A stretch of DNA of 64,000 nt, taken from positions 1 through 64,000 of IMG/VR virus record IMGVR_UViG_3300026165_000001. One strand, written 5' to 3'. The notes under the pieces are model-generated. The model was not told where the DNA came from, searched no databases, and worked only from the letters and a program-made list of their open reading frames with translations. This DNA comes from a virus. This document shows, piece after piece, positions 37,315 through 46,068 of this stretch. The translations under genes and the position numbers were made by a program. Positions within the stretch are counted from its first letter, which is position 1. Each line of letters starts with the position of its first letter.

Positions 37315-39029
37315 ATTTCCTCATCCCCTTCATCGCCACCTATTGGGCTAGTTTCGTCACCACCTGCTTCAGCATCAAAGTCTTCTTCACCGCCAAGATC
37401 TTCATCAGCTTCAAAATCATCTAGGCTGCCATCAGCACCACCCTGGACACCAACGTTTCCTAGATCACTGAATTCTTCATCATCAACTGATCCTTCTTCA
37501 TTGCCCTTGATTGGATTTTCCTGCTTCCATAGCTTTTCGTTTTCAAGTATTTCATCTTCACTGAGTTGTAGATATTTCTTGAGCATGAATCTCTTGCTCA
37601 AATAATCAACACCTTCAAGTTGACCAAATACACTGGCACGTGAGCTGTTGATTTCAATCTCACGATAATCACTAAAGCTTTGTGGTTCAACAAAGTCCAA
37701 CTCAAACTGACTTGAATCAATTTCATAACCACGGTGCTTGAGGAACAATTTGAATTCTTTATCAAATGATGGTTGAACAATACGTTGCAGTCTCTGGCAG
37801 TATTTTGTAAATCGATATTCTTGAATAAATGCTGTTCCTACACGTCCATCATTATATGTTGCTGTGCCGTCATCTGGTCCAGTAGGTAGATAGCTACTTG
37901 GAACGCGCAAACCACGAGCTAGTTTGTTATTGAAGAATTTGAGGTCATCAATATCACCTAGGTTGTCACCGCCCGGTAGTGTTTCAACTTTACTGCCACG
38001 TCCTTCAGCTGTTTGAGCAAAGAAGTAATCTTCCATGATTGATAGCGGGTTGTATTGCGCATCCATCATATTGCTACCACCACCTGTTCGTGTTGGAATA
38101 CGACGCTGGTGAATTTCGTTCTTTACGCGCTCAACATGAGACATTGCTTGGTGGCTTGGCATATCACCTACGTCAATATAAAAGATACGACGTTCAGGTG
38201 CTCGTTGCACACGGTAAATGATAATTGAGTCTTCAAGCAATTCTTTTTGCTTGTATGTTTTGAAAACAGCATCAAGAATACTATTGCCGAATGGCCAAGC
38301 ATTGTCCATTCCATCTGTTAGTGCCATATGAATAACGTGCTTGGCATCAATTGAAAATTCAACATCTCCACCTGCTCCGCCGTTTACATTGGTAACGTTT
38401 GAAGCATTTCTTTGAGTTGTTGAATTGATCATGTTTGTCGGACTGACACTTGCTCCAGCATAGTTGCCAGGACCTTTTTGATTGGTCGCAACCAGAGTCT
38501 GAAAATTAGGATCCAAATTTTTGATGATATATTGTGATGGTTCTTTACCACGACTTTCGTCAACAATCACACGCAATACGTCAGCTGGGCTTACATAGTA
38601 AAGTTTCCAAGTTTCAGGATCACGCACAAATGGTTGGTCGCCATATTTGACTGTATTACGAAATGTATTAAATATTCGCCTGTTCCAATCATTTACACGG
38701 CACCATTGCTTGAGAACGGTTTGAAGAACATCGCTTTCAGTTTCAGTAGGACTGTCATGCCATTTGATAATGAATGGTGATTCAGTTTCTTCGTCTTGCT
38801 GTGTTGAAAATTCTGCAATCGTGTCTAGAGCAGTATTAATTTCACTGTCCATGTCCATTTGATCATATTGGACATAACGTTCAAGACGATTGGGTTGTCC
38901 AACATATACCTCTGGTAGCCAACTCTGAAAACGCGATGCATCTGTTTTATTTGCGCCGCGTGATTTCCCACCACTTAGTGGACTTTGAGTGCCTTGGTAT
39001 GTTTGAAAATGCTTCTTCCAGCCTGCCAT
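37311..39029 (-). CDS. 20: Portal vertex protein (gp20)
   Basis: A 572-residue portal protein. It has the T4-like blocks WLPEVYVGQPNRLERYVQYD, MDMDSEINTALDTIAEFSTQ, FNTFRNTVKYGDQPFVRDPE, LEDSIIIYRVQRAPERRIFY and GDMPSHQAMSHVERVKNEIH. The dodecameric ring at one head vertex is the docking site of the terminase and the DNA gate. T4 gp20 is 524 residues; the extra is an acidic C-terminal tail (DLGGEEDFDAEAGGD). A late octamer (39056-39063) precedes it. It opens the head cassette. Confidence 0.95.
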   Translation of the reverse strand: MAGWKKHFQTYQGTQSPLSGGKSRGANKTDASRFQSWLPEVYVGQPNRLERYVQYDQMDMDSEINTALDTIAEFSTQQDEETESPFIIKWHDSPTETESDVLQTVLKQWCRVNDWNRRIFNTFRNTVKYGDQPFVRDPETWKLYYVSPADVLRVIVDESRGKEPSQYIIKNLDPNFQTLVATNQKGPGNYAGASVSPTNMINSTTQRNASNVTNVNGGAGGDVEFSIDAKHVIHMALTDGMDNAWPFGNSILDAVFKTYKQKELLEDSIIIYRVQRAPERRIFYIDVGDMPSHQAMSHVERVKNEIHQRRIPTRTGGGSNMMDAQYNPLSIMEDYFFAQTAEGRGSKVETLPGGDNLGDIDDLKFFNNKLARGLRVPSSYLPTGPDDGTATYNDGRVGTAFIQEYRFTKYCQRLQRIVQPSFDKEFKLFLKHRGYEIDSSQFELDFVEPQSFSDYREIEINSSRASVFGQLEGVDYLSKRFMLKKYLQLSEDEILENEKLWKQENPIKGNEEGSVDDEEFSDLGNVGVQGGADGSLDDFEADEDLGGEEDFDAEAGGDETSPIGGDEGDEEI

Positions 39030-39055
39030 AATGATTATCTATTCCTATTTGTGGG

Positions 39056-39063
39056 TATTTATT
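39056..39063 (-). promoter_or_regulatory. Late promoter octamer of gene 20
   Basis: Minus-strand AATAAATA followed by C, 26 nt before ATG 39029; AGGAA lies between. Confidence 0.7.
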
Positions 39064-41341
39064 GACTTTCTTCAGCAGTGCGATTGAGTCTTTGTAGTTG
39101 ACGATTTGTGTCTTCTATCAGTTCTGTTTGACGAGCTAACCAGTCTTCTATTCTAGGTGCAGCTTGATTGTTAAGAAACGCATTCATTTCTTGGGTATTT
39201 GCTTCTATTCCATTGACACCATTGGGTGTAGTCATTGAACCAGGATTAACTGGGCCCGGAGTTCTTTCTAGTATACTGTTATTTTCAAATGGAGTATTAA
39301 GAGCTGGATAACTTTGAGCCTCACGTTGCATCCATTCATTACGTCGTCGTTGCCATTCTAATTGCTCATCGTTAGTACCATCCGTCGGAAATGGATATTG
39401 ATCTTCAAATTTTCCGCTAATTGTTCCATCGCCGGTTGGTTTAATTCCCAGTCCTGTTGCAAAAGCACCAGCTGGTGTCGCGGCGCGGGTGCCTTTTACA
39501 AGCATCGGCAAAAATCGACTCAAAATTCCAGGAGTTTTTGATGCTGCTGCTGATGCACCAGATTTAACTGCGCCTGTGCCGCGTGTAACCCAATTACGCA
39601 ATTGTGAGAATAAGCCGCCAGCACCAGATGCAGCACCTGAACCCCGTCCTAATAGATTTTTAGCACCACCAAGCATTCTTCCTCCGGTTTTACGCCATCC
39701 CCAACCCAACATCTTACGTCCAGGACCTGTAAGAGAGAGCAGCCCAAGGCCGACACCAGCTGCTTTTAACGCATCAGTAAACCTTTCCATACCGGTTGTC
39801 ATTTCAGAATATGAACCTTTTATTCCTTGCCACAGCGTGTTATCGGGTCCGAAATTATCCGAAATATTGCGTATTGCCTCGACCAATTCTCCTCCACTAC
39901 TTTTGACATCAAGTCCGAGATTTTCAATAACTGTTGACAAAGTGCTATCTTTCATACGATTAGTGGTTTCTTGTATGTGGCTTGCAAGTGCGAGGAGTTC
40001 AGTCTCCATTGTGGCTTGAGCTGCATCTTGATGTGCTTCACGATTGGTTTCAACAGCCTTTTCAAGTCCTTGCAATTCACTCACAAGGCTTATCAATTGG
40101 GCCGCGCCATCGACATCTCTCTGTGCAAGTCGACCCAACTGCACCATTTCATCAGCTGGTATGGCATCACCCAGTTCAGCCAATCTGCTAACCAATTGAA
40201 CATTAAATTCACTTGTGTCCATGGTTTTCATGTTGCTACTAACAAAATTAAAAATATCCTGCAACATTGTGTTTGCTTCGCTATTGATTGATGCGATTGC
40301 ACGGACTGCTTCATTATTTGTGGTGCGGAAATCCAACCCTGTTGCGATGGCTTGAGCCATGGCCAAACCAATCTGGTCACCAACTTCCCCGCCGGCGCCG
40401 AATACAGTTGCCAAGGAATTGAAATTCTCGCTCAACCTGCCACCTTCACGCTCTATGCTCATACGGAATGCAGTGATTGCTGGATCGTCTGCCATTTCAC
40501 GACGTTTACGTATCATATCACGTCGATCTTGTCCAGTAATAGCAGCAAGTCCTGTTGTTTCAAGCAATAGATTATTCATTGATTCTGCCAGGCCATCTTG
40601 TATTGCTTGTTGATTCATGCCGCTGCGGCGACGGATTTCAATTTCTTCCAATAACATTTCATTATATTCAGTATTAGTTAAACCAAAGTTATTGAAATCT
40701 CTTGCGAGCACTCTTGCTTCACGGCTAATCCTACTGAAGTTAGCGGCGCCGTCTTGTGCATTTTCACCCATTGCACGAAGTGAATCTCCGTTGCTCATTA
40801 CCAATTTGCCATAGTCTTCCATATTGAGACCTGTTAATGTGGCTTGATGTCTCAATTCTACAAGGCTAGATCCCAATCCAATACCGACATTTGAAAGTTC
40901 ACTGACGTTTTTTGCGAATTCTTCAAGCACACTTACTGCAAATCCCGCAGCGGCGCCGATGGCTCCGATTGGAATCAATGCCTTTACGATGCCAGAAAGA
41001 CTTTCCTTATTAAAGGCATCTGCAAGATCTTTACTAGTGGATTTCAGTGAATTGGTAGCATTTTGCAGAGCCTTTCCGTGATCTTTACGAAATTCATTGA
41101 GCTTCTTTTCAGCTTTAATACTTTCGGACCGATCTTGTTTTGTAGCTGTCTTCAAGTCACGCAATATTTTTTGATTGTCCGCTACTGTCTTTTGACTACG
41201 TCCTGAATGCTTGACCAATTCAGTTAGAGCTTTGGCGCTTGCGAGATTGAACTTTGACATTTCGCGAGCAGTTTCTTCGGTTGCCCAACGAGGAACGCGA
41301 ACACTTTCTCCGCCAATTATAATTTCAATATCATCTGCCAT
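39059..41341 (-). CDS. 29: Tape measure protein (gp29-like)
   Basis: A 760-residue, mostly helical protein. Residues 30-110 are coiled coil (QKTVADNQKILRDLKTATKQ), a hydrophobic segment LIPIGAIGAAAGFAVSVLEE follows near residue 127, and a Gly/Ala-rich patch lies near 560-620. This order (helical body with one or two hydrophobic stretches) is that of tape measure proteins, which set tail length and enter the host membrane. T4 gp29 is 590 residues. It is divergent from the gp26-like hub gene. The assignment rests on architecture and place. Confidence 0.75.
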   Translation of the reverse strand: MADDIEIIIGGESVRVPRWATEETAREMSKFNLASAKALTELVKHSGRSQKTVADNQKILRDLKTATKQDRSESIKAEKKLNEFRKDHGKALQNATNSLKSTSKDLADAFNKESLSGIVKALIPIGAIGAAAGFAVSVLEEFAKNVSELSNVGIGLGSSLVELRHQATLTGLNMEDYGKLVMSNGDSLRAMGENAQDGAANFSRISREARVLARDFNNFGLTNTEYNEMLLEEIEIRRRSGMNQQAIQDGLAESMNNLLLETTGLAAITGQDRRDMIRKRREMADDPAITAFRMSIEREGGRLSENFNSLATVFGAGGEVGDQIGLAMAQAIATGLDFRTTNNEAVRAIASINSEANTMLQDIFNFVSSNMKTMDTSEFNVQLVSRLAELGDAIPADEMVQLGRLAQRDVDGAAQLISLVSELQGLEKAVETNREAHQDAAQATMETELLALASHIQETTNRMKDSTLSTVIENLGLDVKSSGGELVEAIRNISDNFGPDNTLWQGIKGSYSEMTTGMERFTDALKAAGVGLGLLSLTGPGRKMLGWGWRKTGGRMLGGAKNLLGRGSGAASGAGGLFSQLRNWVTRGTGAVKSGASAAASKTPGILSRFLPMLVKGTRAATPAGAFATGLGIKPTGDGTISGKFEDQYPFPTDGTNDEQLEWQRRRNEWMQREAQSYPALNTPFENNSILERTPGPVNPGSMTTPNGVNGIEANTQEMNAFLNNQAAPRIEDWLARQTELIEDTNRQLQRLNRTAEESQ

Positions 41342-41362
41342 GAAAAGCCCTTAAAATACGTA

Positions 41363-41370
41363 GATAAATA
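41363..41370 (+). promoter_or_regulatory. Late promoter octamer of gp26-like gene
   Basis: Plus-strand GATAAATA followed by CCC, 42 nt before ATG 41413. It overlaps the transcribed region of the opposing tape-measure promoter (41396-41403). Confidence 0.7.
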
Positions 41371-41395
41371 CCCAGTGTAGGGTAATCCTTACATA

Positions 41396-41403
41396 TATTT
41401 AGC
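41396..41403 (-). promoter_or_regulatory. Late promoter octamer of gp29-like gene
   Basis: Minus-strand GCTAAATA, 54 nt before ATG 41341. It faces the plus-strand octamer at 41363 across 25 bp, so the two late transcripts overlap at their 5' ends. Confidence 0.5.
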
Positions 41404-41412
41404 GAGATCGAA

Positions 41413-42246
41413 ATGAGTGAAAATCCACTACAGAAACTATATAGAAACAAGAAAGTCTATGTTTCATTGCCCAGCGGTGGCAGATTTTATAACTCTGGTG
41501 TAAAACTCAGTGCAGACAATGAAATCGGCGTTATGCCCATGACTGCCACTGACGAAATCAAACTCAAAACTCCTGATGCTCTGTTCAACGGCGAAGCCCT
41601 ATACGAACTATTCAAGAGCTGTGTGCCAGATATCGAAAATCCACGTGAAATACCAGTGTGTGATATCGACAAATTATTGCTTGCAATTCGCATGGCAACC
41701 AGTGGTTCAACATTGGAGATAAAATCCACTTGCCCTAAATGCAAACACATAGAAAAATATGATGTTGACCTAGGCGTAATCATGAACAGTGCACAAGAAA
41801 TCACTGAAGACAACGCTGTAACATTGGATGACGACATCATTGTTGAAACCCGTCCACTCACACTACAAAGTCAAATCATGGCACAAATGGATTCATTTTA
41901 TCAATACCGTATGCAGCAAATGATCAATGACGATAGTGTGCCAGACGAACAAAAGGCTAAAGAGTTTAATGAAATACTAGTCCAAGCCATCACACTTCAA
42001 ACAGGACAAGTTGCCAGTTGTATTACAAAGGTGACATTGGACGAAGACACTCAAGTAACCGATAGTGAACACATTTTTGAGTGGGTAGAAAACATGGATA
42101 GTCATACTCATAGAAAAATTAAAGATTGTATTGAAAAATTGAGCGATCCAAAAATGAGTGATAGTGTTACCATCAAATGCAGTCAAGAAGAATGTGGTCA
42201 TGAATACAAAGCAAACATTGACCTAAATCCAGTAAATTTTTTCTAG
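41413..42246 (+). CDS. 26: Baseplate hub protein (gp26-like)
   Basis: A 277-residue protein with N-terminal KVYVSLPSGGRFYNSGV and IGVMPMTATDEIKLKTPDAL, the hub-subunit pattern of marine T4-like gp26 proteins. Two zinc-ribbon halves are seen: CPKCKHIEKYDVDL near residue 112 and CSQEECGHEY near residue 257. T4 gp26 is 208 residues and is part of hub assembly. It is followed closely by the 71-residue gp51-like gene. Start at ATG 41413; the ribosome site is weak (GAGATCGAA). Confidence 0.75.
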   Translation: MSENPLQKLYRNKKVYVSLPSGGRFYNSGVKLSADNEIGVMPMTATDEIKLKTPDALFNGEALYELFKSCVPDIENPREIPVCDIDKLLLAIRMATSGSTLEIKSTCPKCKHIEKYDVDLGVIMNSAQEITEDNAVTLDDDIIVETRPLTLQSQIMAQMDSFYQYRMQQMINDDSVPDEQKAKEFNEILVQAITLQTGQVASCITKVTLDEDTQVTDSEHIFEWVENMDSHTHRKIKDCIEKLSDPKMSDSVTIKCSQEECGHEYKANIDLNPVNFF

Positions 42247-42260
42247 CCACCGCCATACAC

Positions 42261-42476
42261 ATGACTCCTGGTGAATTAAGACAATACATTCACGATATGG
42301 AGGTGGAGGTAGAACGACTGGAGGAATACGTATTTGATATAGCACTCTTTAGTGAGGGTGCGATATCTGTTAGTGAACTCCTAGGTATGCCCATGCCCAA
42401 AATACGAAAATTCGAAGAACGCCTAAGCGAAAAAGTCAAAGCAGAAGCTGGCAAGAAGGGAACCGAGTATCTCTAA
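42261..42476 (+). CDS. Small helical protein in gp51 position
   Basis: A 71-residue, wholly helical protein (RQYIHDMEVEVERLEEYVFD, VSELLGMPMPKIRKFEERLS). It follows the gp26-like hub gene by 14 nt. In T4-like phages the hub catalyst gp51 or a tail chaperone lies beside gp26, and the L-G-M-P-M-P segment with a basic C-terminus fits a chaperone-like role. There is no firm similarity. Confidence 0.5.
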   Translation: MTPGELRQYIHDMEVEVERLEEYVFDIALFSEGAISVSELLGMPMPKIRKFEERLSEKVKAEAGKKGTEYL

Positions 42477-42527
42477 TCAACTCAGACGGTTGTCAACCGT
42501 ATATTTCCATCCACTCCACTCTATTAT

Positions 42528-42546
42528 AGTGATGCTTCGCATCACT
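42528..42546 (+). terminator. Hairpin after the gp26/gp51-like unit
   Basis: AGTGATGC / GCATCACT 8-bp stem with loop TTC, 52 nt after the stop at 42476. Moderately T-rich sequence follows. Probable transcript end for the plus-strand hub genes. Confidence 0.45.
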
Positions 42547-42691
42547 AGCTGATTCGCATATCTCATCTCCATTCGCTTCGCTCATTTCGATTCGATCTGC
42601 TTTCAGCATTTCTTATCGTGTTTTACTATGTCGAATTGTCATTCCATTTTGATTTGAATGTTTTGAATCTATTAGGCATTTCCCAGAACCA

Positions 42692-42729
42692 ATAGCCACA
42701 CTTTGCCCGATGAGGCAAAGTGTGGCTAT
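42692..42729. repeat. Perfect 16-bp inverted repeat
   Basis: ATAGCCACACTTTGCC (42692-42707) and its exact complement (42714-42729) around CGATGA. It is one of the strongest hairpins of the window and has no T-run on either side, so it is not a simple terminator. Confidence 0.9.
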
Positions 42730-43055
42730 GGCAGACGTTTCCCGTCACCAACCCAGCAAGCTGGGCCACTCCGTTCCAAAACAACCTTGTATAGCCAGGG
42801 AAGGGCGGTTGAGCGATACCCTTTTATGTTTAGCTTTTCAACGCGGGACCACATCATGCTGTTAACGGCTTACACGATGCTGCCTGTGGGTTCCAAGCGT
42901 GTGAGGAGAGCCCACTCATTTCTCAGGTGTCAATCTGAGTGCGTATATGACTGCGACATGCCAGATCTGTTGCCGAAAATTTGTTTACGGCTCCTCAAGG
43001 CATTCATTGAGGTCGCTATGGTCAGGGTTCTGAGGTTGGTCCTAATAAGCCTATA

Positions 43056-43565
43056 TTAGTTGTGAGCACTTTCAAAGGCAGCTCTATTGAGTTCAAAGAA
43101 ACTATCAAATTCTGTTAGTTTCCAAACAACTCCTTCCTGGTCCGTGTAGACAACGTGTCTGTTGGTTTTGAATGGCAACGTAGCATCAAATCCAACAAAC
43201 TTACCTACACGGGTAATTTTCATAAAAAGAATATTAATGTCATCATCGTCCGCAGCATCTTTGATTTGCTGCAACCAATCTTCGAGAATAGGGATCGGCT
43301 CGTTGAATAGTAATCTATGGAACGGAAAACTTGCGTAGTTTTTACATTCACAGTTAAATCGATTCCAATGATCAGGCGGAACAATGTCGCCCTTCATGTG
43401 ACGTATCTGCCCATCACTCATGAGAATTTTACGGTCGGCATTGCTGCCACCTGTATAAGCCCCACTGTTGGGGACGCGCATGAATGGCGCGCCATAAGTC
43501 TCTGTCAAGTATTTGGCGACATCACGTTCCCACGCGCCGCCCTTGGCTTTGCTTTTACTGGTCAA
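43056..43565 (-). CDS. PD-(D/E)xK nuclease, Hjc-like resolvase candidate
   Basis: A 169-residue protein with KGGAWERDVAKYL (Glu13), VPNSGAYTGG, KGDI (Asp60) and ECKNY (Glu73, Lys75). This spacing E-...-D-...-ExK with a basic KGG start and an NSGA element is like archaeal Hjc-type Holliday junction resolvases. It would cut branched DNA from recombination or replication; T4 uses the unrelated endonuclease VII (gp49). It is the last gene of the operon from gp55 through gp47 and gp46, so a recombination role fits. Overlap with the previous gene is 4 nt. Confidence 0.75.
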   Translation of the reverse strand: MTSKSKAKGGAWERDVAKYLTETYGAPFMRVPNSGAYTGGSNADRKILMSDGQIRHMKGDIVPPDHWNRFNCECKNYASFPFHRLLFNEPIPILEDWLQQIKDAADDDDINILFMKITRVGKFVGFDATLPFKTNRHVVYTDQEGVVWKLTEFDSFFELNRAAFESAHN

Positions 43566-43780
43566 AGGTCTTTAATCATCTCTGCTAGCCCCGCTCCGAC
43601 ATTTCGTGATTTACTATTAAATCCTGTGATGTCAGAACCAAAGTCATATGTCATGCTGGGTAATGTATATGTTGATATCGTGGTGTCTATAGTGCTGGTA
43701 TCAACACCACTATACGGCCTATTAGGATCATCGTAGACTATTCCGCCGTTGTATGAATATGGGTGTGTGTTATAATTCAT
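43562..43780 (-). CDS. Hypothetical protein ending GAGLAEMIKDL
   Basis: A 72-residue protein rich in Tyr, Thr, Ser and Asn, probably unstructured apart from its end. The last residues GAGLAEMIKDL repeat the end of the preceding gene's product (CGPVLAEMINEL). It overlaps both neighbours by 4-11 nt within the gp46/gp47 operon. The shared tail may dock both to a common partner. No function known. Confidence 0.6.
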   Translation of the reverse strand: MNYNTHPYSYNGGIVYDDPNRPYSGVDTSTIDTTISTYTLPSMTYDFGSDITGFNSKSRNVGAGLAEMIKDL

Positions 43781-44018
43781 TTATCATCTCCGCAAGAACA
43801 GGACCACATTTGTATGATTCTGTTATCTTTTTCTGTGTTTTTTTATTCTCTGTAGCTTTTCTTGTCGTTTGTTGGGCCTCGACTATTTTGTATAGTTCAT
43901 CGATATGATTGAAGTCTGCGTTTGCATTAACATAATCATAATCATACCAATGACTTTTAATACTGTCAAGTTGTGAACCGTAATATGTTTTGCTAGGGAT
44001 ATTTTTACTCAATGTCAA
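43770..44018 (-). CDS. Hypothetical protein ending CGPVLAEMINEL
   Basis: An 82-residue protein: a Tyr/Asp-rich N-terminal half (SHWYDYDYVNANADFNHIDE), a basic helix (RKATENKKTQKKITE), and the shared C-terminal peptide LAEMINEL. It starts 14 nt inside the end of gp46, so it is translationally coupled to it. Possibly an accessory factor of the gp46/gp47 nuclease or of the nuclease encoded after it. Confidence 0.6.
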   Translation of the reverse strand: MTLSKNIPSKTYYGSQLDSIKSHWYDYDYVNANADFNHIDELYKIVEAQQTTRKATENKKTQKKITESYKCGPVLAEMINEL

Positions 44019-45777
44019 ACTCCTGATCTGGGCTAAAGCTAGTAAAGCCGTTTTCTTTAACCACGTAGAGTATGTTATTTACTCTTCCAATTAATTCTTC
44101 CCTGTGTGAAATAAGGAATATATTTTTGTTTCTATCGCGGTGCATTTTTTTCAGAACAACAAGTGCACTTTCTACACCATTGCTATCCATGCCACTATCA
44201 ATTAATTCGTCTATTGCCATGAAGTCAATAGGCGTATTGGTGCTTTCGTGAACATCACGGAATGCCCAACTAAGGCCAAGAATCAATCTATTTCTTTCGC
44301 CTCGACTCAAGTTATCAAAATCTAGTTCACGTCCTAATTCTGTAATTTCAACACTGAGATCATTTTGAAATTGAACCTCGTGTGGCAAACCCAACTTGTT
44401 AAGATAATAGTTGAGTCGGCTATTTAAATATTGTAGATTTTGATCAATAATGCGCTTGCGGACAAAACTGTCTTTGTTTGTGAGCAACTTGAGTAAGAAC
44501 TCCTGATGTTCACGCAAGTTATGCAAGCTATTCATTGTCTCCCATTCGATTGTTTGGATGCCAGATTCTTCAAGACTAGCAACTTGTTCAGTATAGGGGT
44601 CTTCTGCCTGTTGCAACCCTTCTAGCTTACTGGTCAAAGTTGCTAGTTGACTTTGTTGTTCATACGCCTCTTGCGCCGTTGCATATTTAGTTGTGGGTAT
44701 CTTGTCTGGCAGCTTGATGGCTTTGATCTTGTGAGTTATTTCTTCGACATTGCCGTTTGCTTCTGCTATGGCTGCTTGATGTCCCTCTATGGCTCTGGTT
44801 TTATTTTTAATGATTTTGTCATTTGAATCATCATGGAGTTCCTGACCACATGCATAGCAAGTATGGTTTTTAGCTGCTTCCAGGTCCTTCTCAGCTTTTT
44901 CCAAGCTACGTTTTTCGCGTTGAATTGTAGCTTCTTCTCCTGATAGAGAGCGTTGTAGTTCTGACAGCTCAGAATTTTTACGACGGTATTCGTCAAGCGC
45001 CACATGCTGTTCAAGTTCGAATTCAATGTCCATGGACTCGAGTTCAGATACAGCTTCTTGAAGCTCTTTGATTTCTTCTGCGTTCTTATTTTTCCATACA
45101 CGTTGCCTACGTTTGAGGTCTTCAATCGAACGTTTAATTTGCTCATTAGCATTCTCCACGCCTTTGACCCGATATTCTTCTTCTTTGATTTGATCCTTGG
45201 TGGTTTTTACCAATTCTTTAAGCACATTTGCTTTTTCACTGAGCAACGTGATTCCCATGAGATTTTCAATAATCTCACGTTGATCATTCGCTCGTAATGC
45301 AAGGAAAGGTTCGTTATATGTGTTTAGAGCAATGAGATGTTTGAACATGATATGATTCATTCCAATCACATTTTCAATCTCATGCTGAGTCAAACGCATT
45401 TCACCCTGTCCTTCGTCAGTTTCCACAACCGCGTCGTGTTCATTGACCAAAAATTTAAGAGTGTTTGGGGCGCGACCCCTTTCAATACGATAGGAATTGT
45501 TACCCACTTCGAATTCAACTGTTACCAACATTCCTTTGTTATTGGTCTTATTGATAAGGTTGTTTTTTCGAATATTAGTAATGGCATTTCCATAAAGAGC
45601 ATAGCTAAGGGCGTTGATCATAGTGGTCTTGCCCACGCCGTTTCGTGAACCATCACCACCAAGATCCAAGTTATTACCCAACACAAGTGTTAGTCCAGCT
45701 TCTTGGAAATTGACGGCCTGGGTAACGTTACCCACGCTCATAAAATTCTTGATTGTGATATTCTTAAACCGAATCAT
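44005..45777 (-). CDS. 46: gp46 recombination nuclease subunit (SbcC/Rad50-like)
   Basis: A 590-residue SMC-type ATPase. The N-terminal P-loop SRNGVGKTT is at residues 44-52; a long coiled coil from about 180 is broken by the zinc hook CYAC at 307-310; the C-terminal lobe has the signature LSRGERNRLILGLSWAF and a Walker B-like DFMAIDELIDSG. With gp47 it resects DNA ends to feed UvsX. T4 gp46 is 560 residues. It overlaps the 94-residue gene by 4 nt (ATGA). Confidence 0.95.
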   Translation of the reverse strand: MIRFKNITIKNFMSVGNVTQAVNFQEAGLTLVLGNNLDLGGDGSRNGVGKTTMINALSYALYGNAITNIRKNNLINKTNNKGMLVTVEFEVGNNSYRIERGRAPNTLKFLVNEHDAVVETDEGQGEMRLTQHEIENVIGMNHIMFKHLIALNTYNEPFLALRANDQREIIENLMGITLLSEKANVLKELVKTTKDQIKEEEYRVKGVENANEQIKRSIEDLKRRQRVWKNKNAEEIKELQEAVSELESMDIEFELEQHVALDEYRRKNSELSELQRSLSGEEATIQREKRSLEKAEKDLEAAKNHTCYACGQELHDDSNDKIIKNKTRAIEGHQAAIAEANGNVEEITHKIKAIKLPDKIPTTKYATAQEAYEQQSQLATLTSKLEGLQQAEDPYTEQVASLEESGIQTIEWETMNSLHNLREHQEFLLKLLTNKDSFVRKRIIDQNLQYLNSRLNYYLNKLGLPHEVQFQNDLSVEITELGRELDFDNLSRGERNRLILGLSWAFRDVHESTNTPIDFMAIDELIDSGMDSNGVESALVVLKKMHRDRNKNIFLISHREELIGRVNNILYVVKENGFTSFSPDQEFDIE

Positions 45778-46058
45778 TCTGGTCGTTCAGATCCATTGTC
45801 TTTTGTGTCTTCATCTTGAAGAGCCTCGTCCATCCAGTCTGGCATTGTGTCTGGATTTTCAGTGATTGCTTTTCCTAGCAGCAACATAAGTGAATCCATA
45901 TCTTGGTCCATTAATTCATGAATTAAACCTTGAAATTCACCATCTTCCATTAATTGTTCGTAACTTTGATCAGTGCCATTTTGTTTTGCACGATCACTCC
46001 ATTCACCAACACGTTCATGCAATTCATTTATTTGGTCTAGTTTCTTTTGATCAGTCAT
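45774..46058 (-). CDS. Hypothetical acidic protein between gp47 and gp46
   Basis: A 94-residue acidic helical protein (QKKLDQINELHERVGEWSDR, IHELMDQDMDSLMLLLGKAI). It follows gp47 by 10 nt and overlaps gp46, so it is made with both. No domain recognised. It may be a small regulator or stabiliser of the gp46/gp47 complex. Confidence 0.65.
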   Translation of the reverse strand: MTDQKKLDQINELHERVGEWSDRAKQNGTDQSYEQLMEDGEFQGLIHELMDQDMDSLMLLLGKAITENPDTMPDWMDEALQDEDTKDNGSERPE

Positions 46059-46068
46059 TAATTAATCC

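Larger units (their letters stand above)
42477..43055. other. 580-bp gene-free region rich in inverted repeats
   Basis: No convincing reading frame on either strand. It contains a perfect 16-bp stem with 6-nt loop at 42692-42729, an 8-bp stem at 42528-42546, CCCAG/CTGGG at 42753-42765, CCTCAA/TTGAGG at 42993-43012 and CTAATA/TATTAG at 43042-43059. From about 42690 the GC content is clearly above that of the flanking genes. A weak plus-strand promoter-like pair (TTTCAG 42601, TACTAT 42624, 17 bp) precedes it. It could be a structured RNA, an origin or a remnant of lost genes. Confidence 0.6.

Noticed and set aside
42703-43059. 118-residue plus-strand open frame in the gene-free region
   Set aside because: It starts inside the 16-bp hairpin, has no ribosome site, and its composition (many Cys, Arg, Leu) is unlike the phage proteins; inverted repeats run through it.
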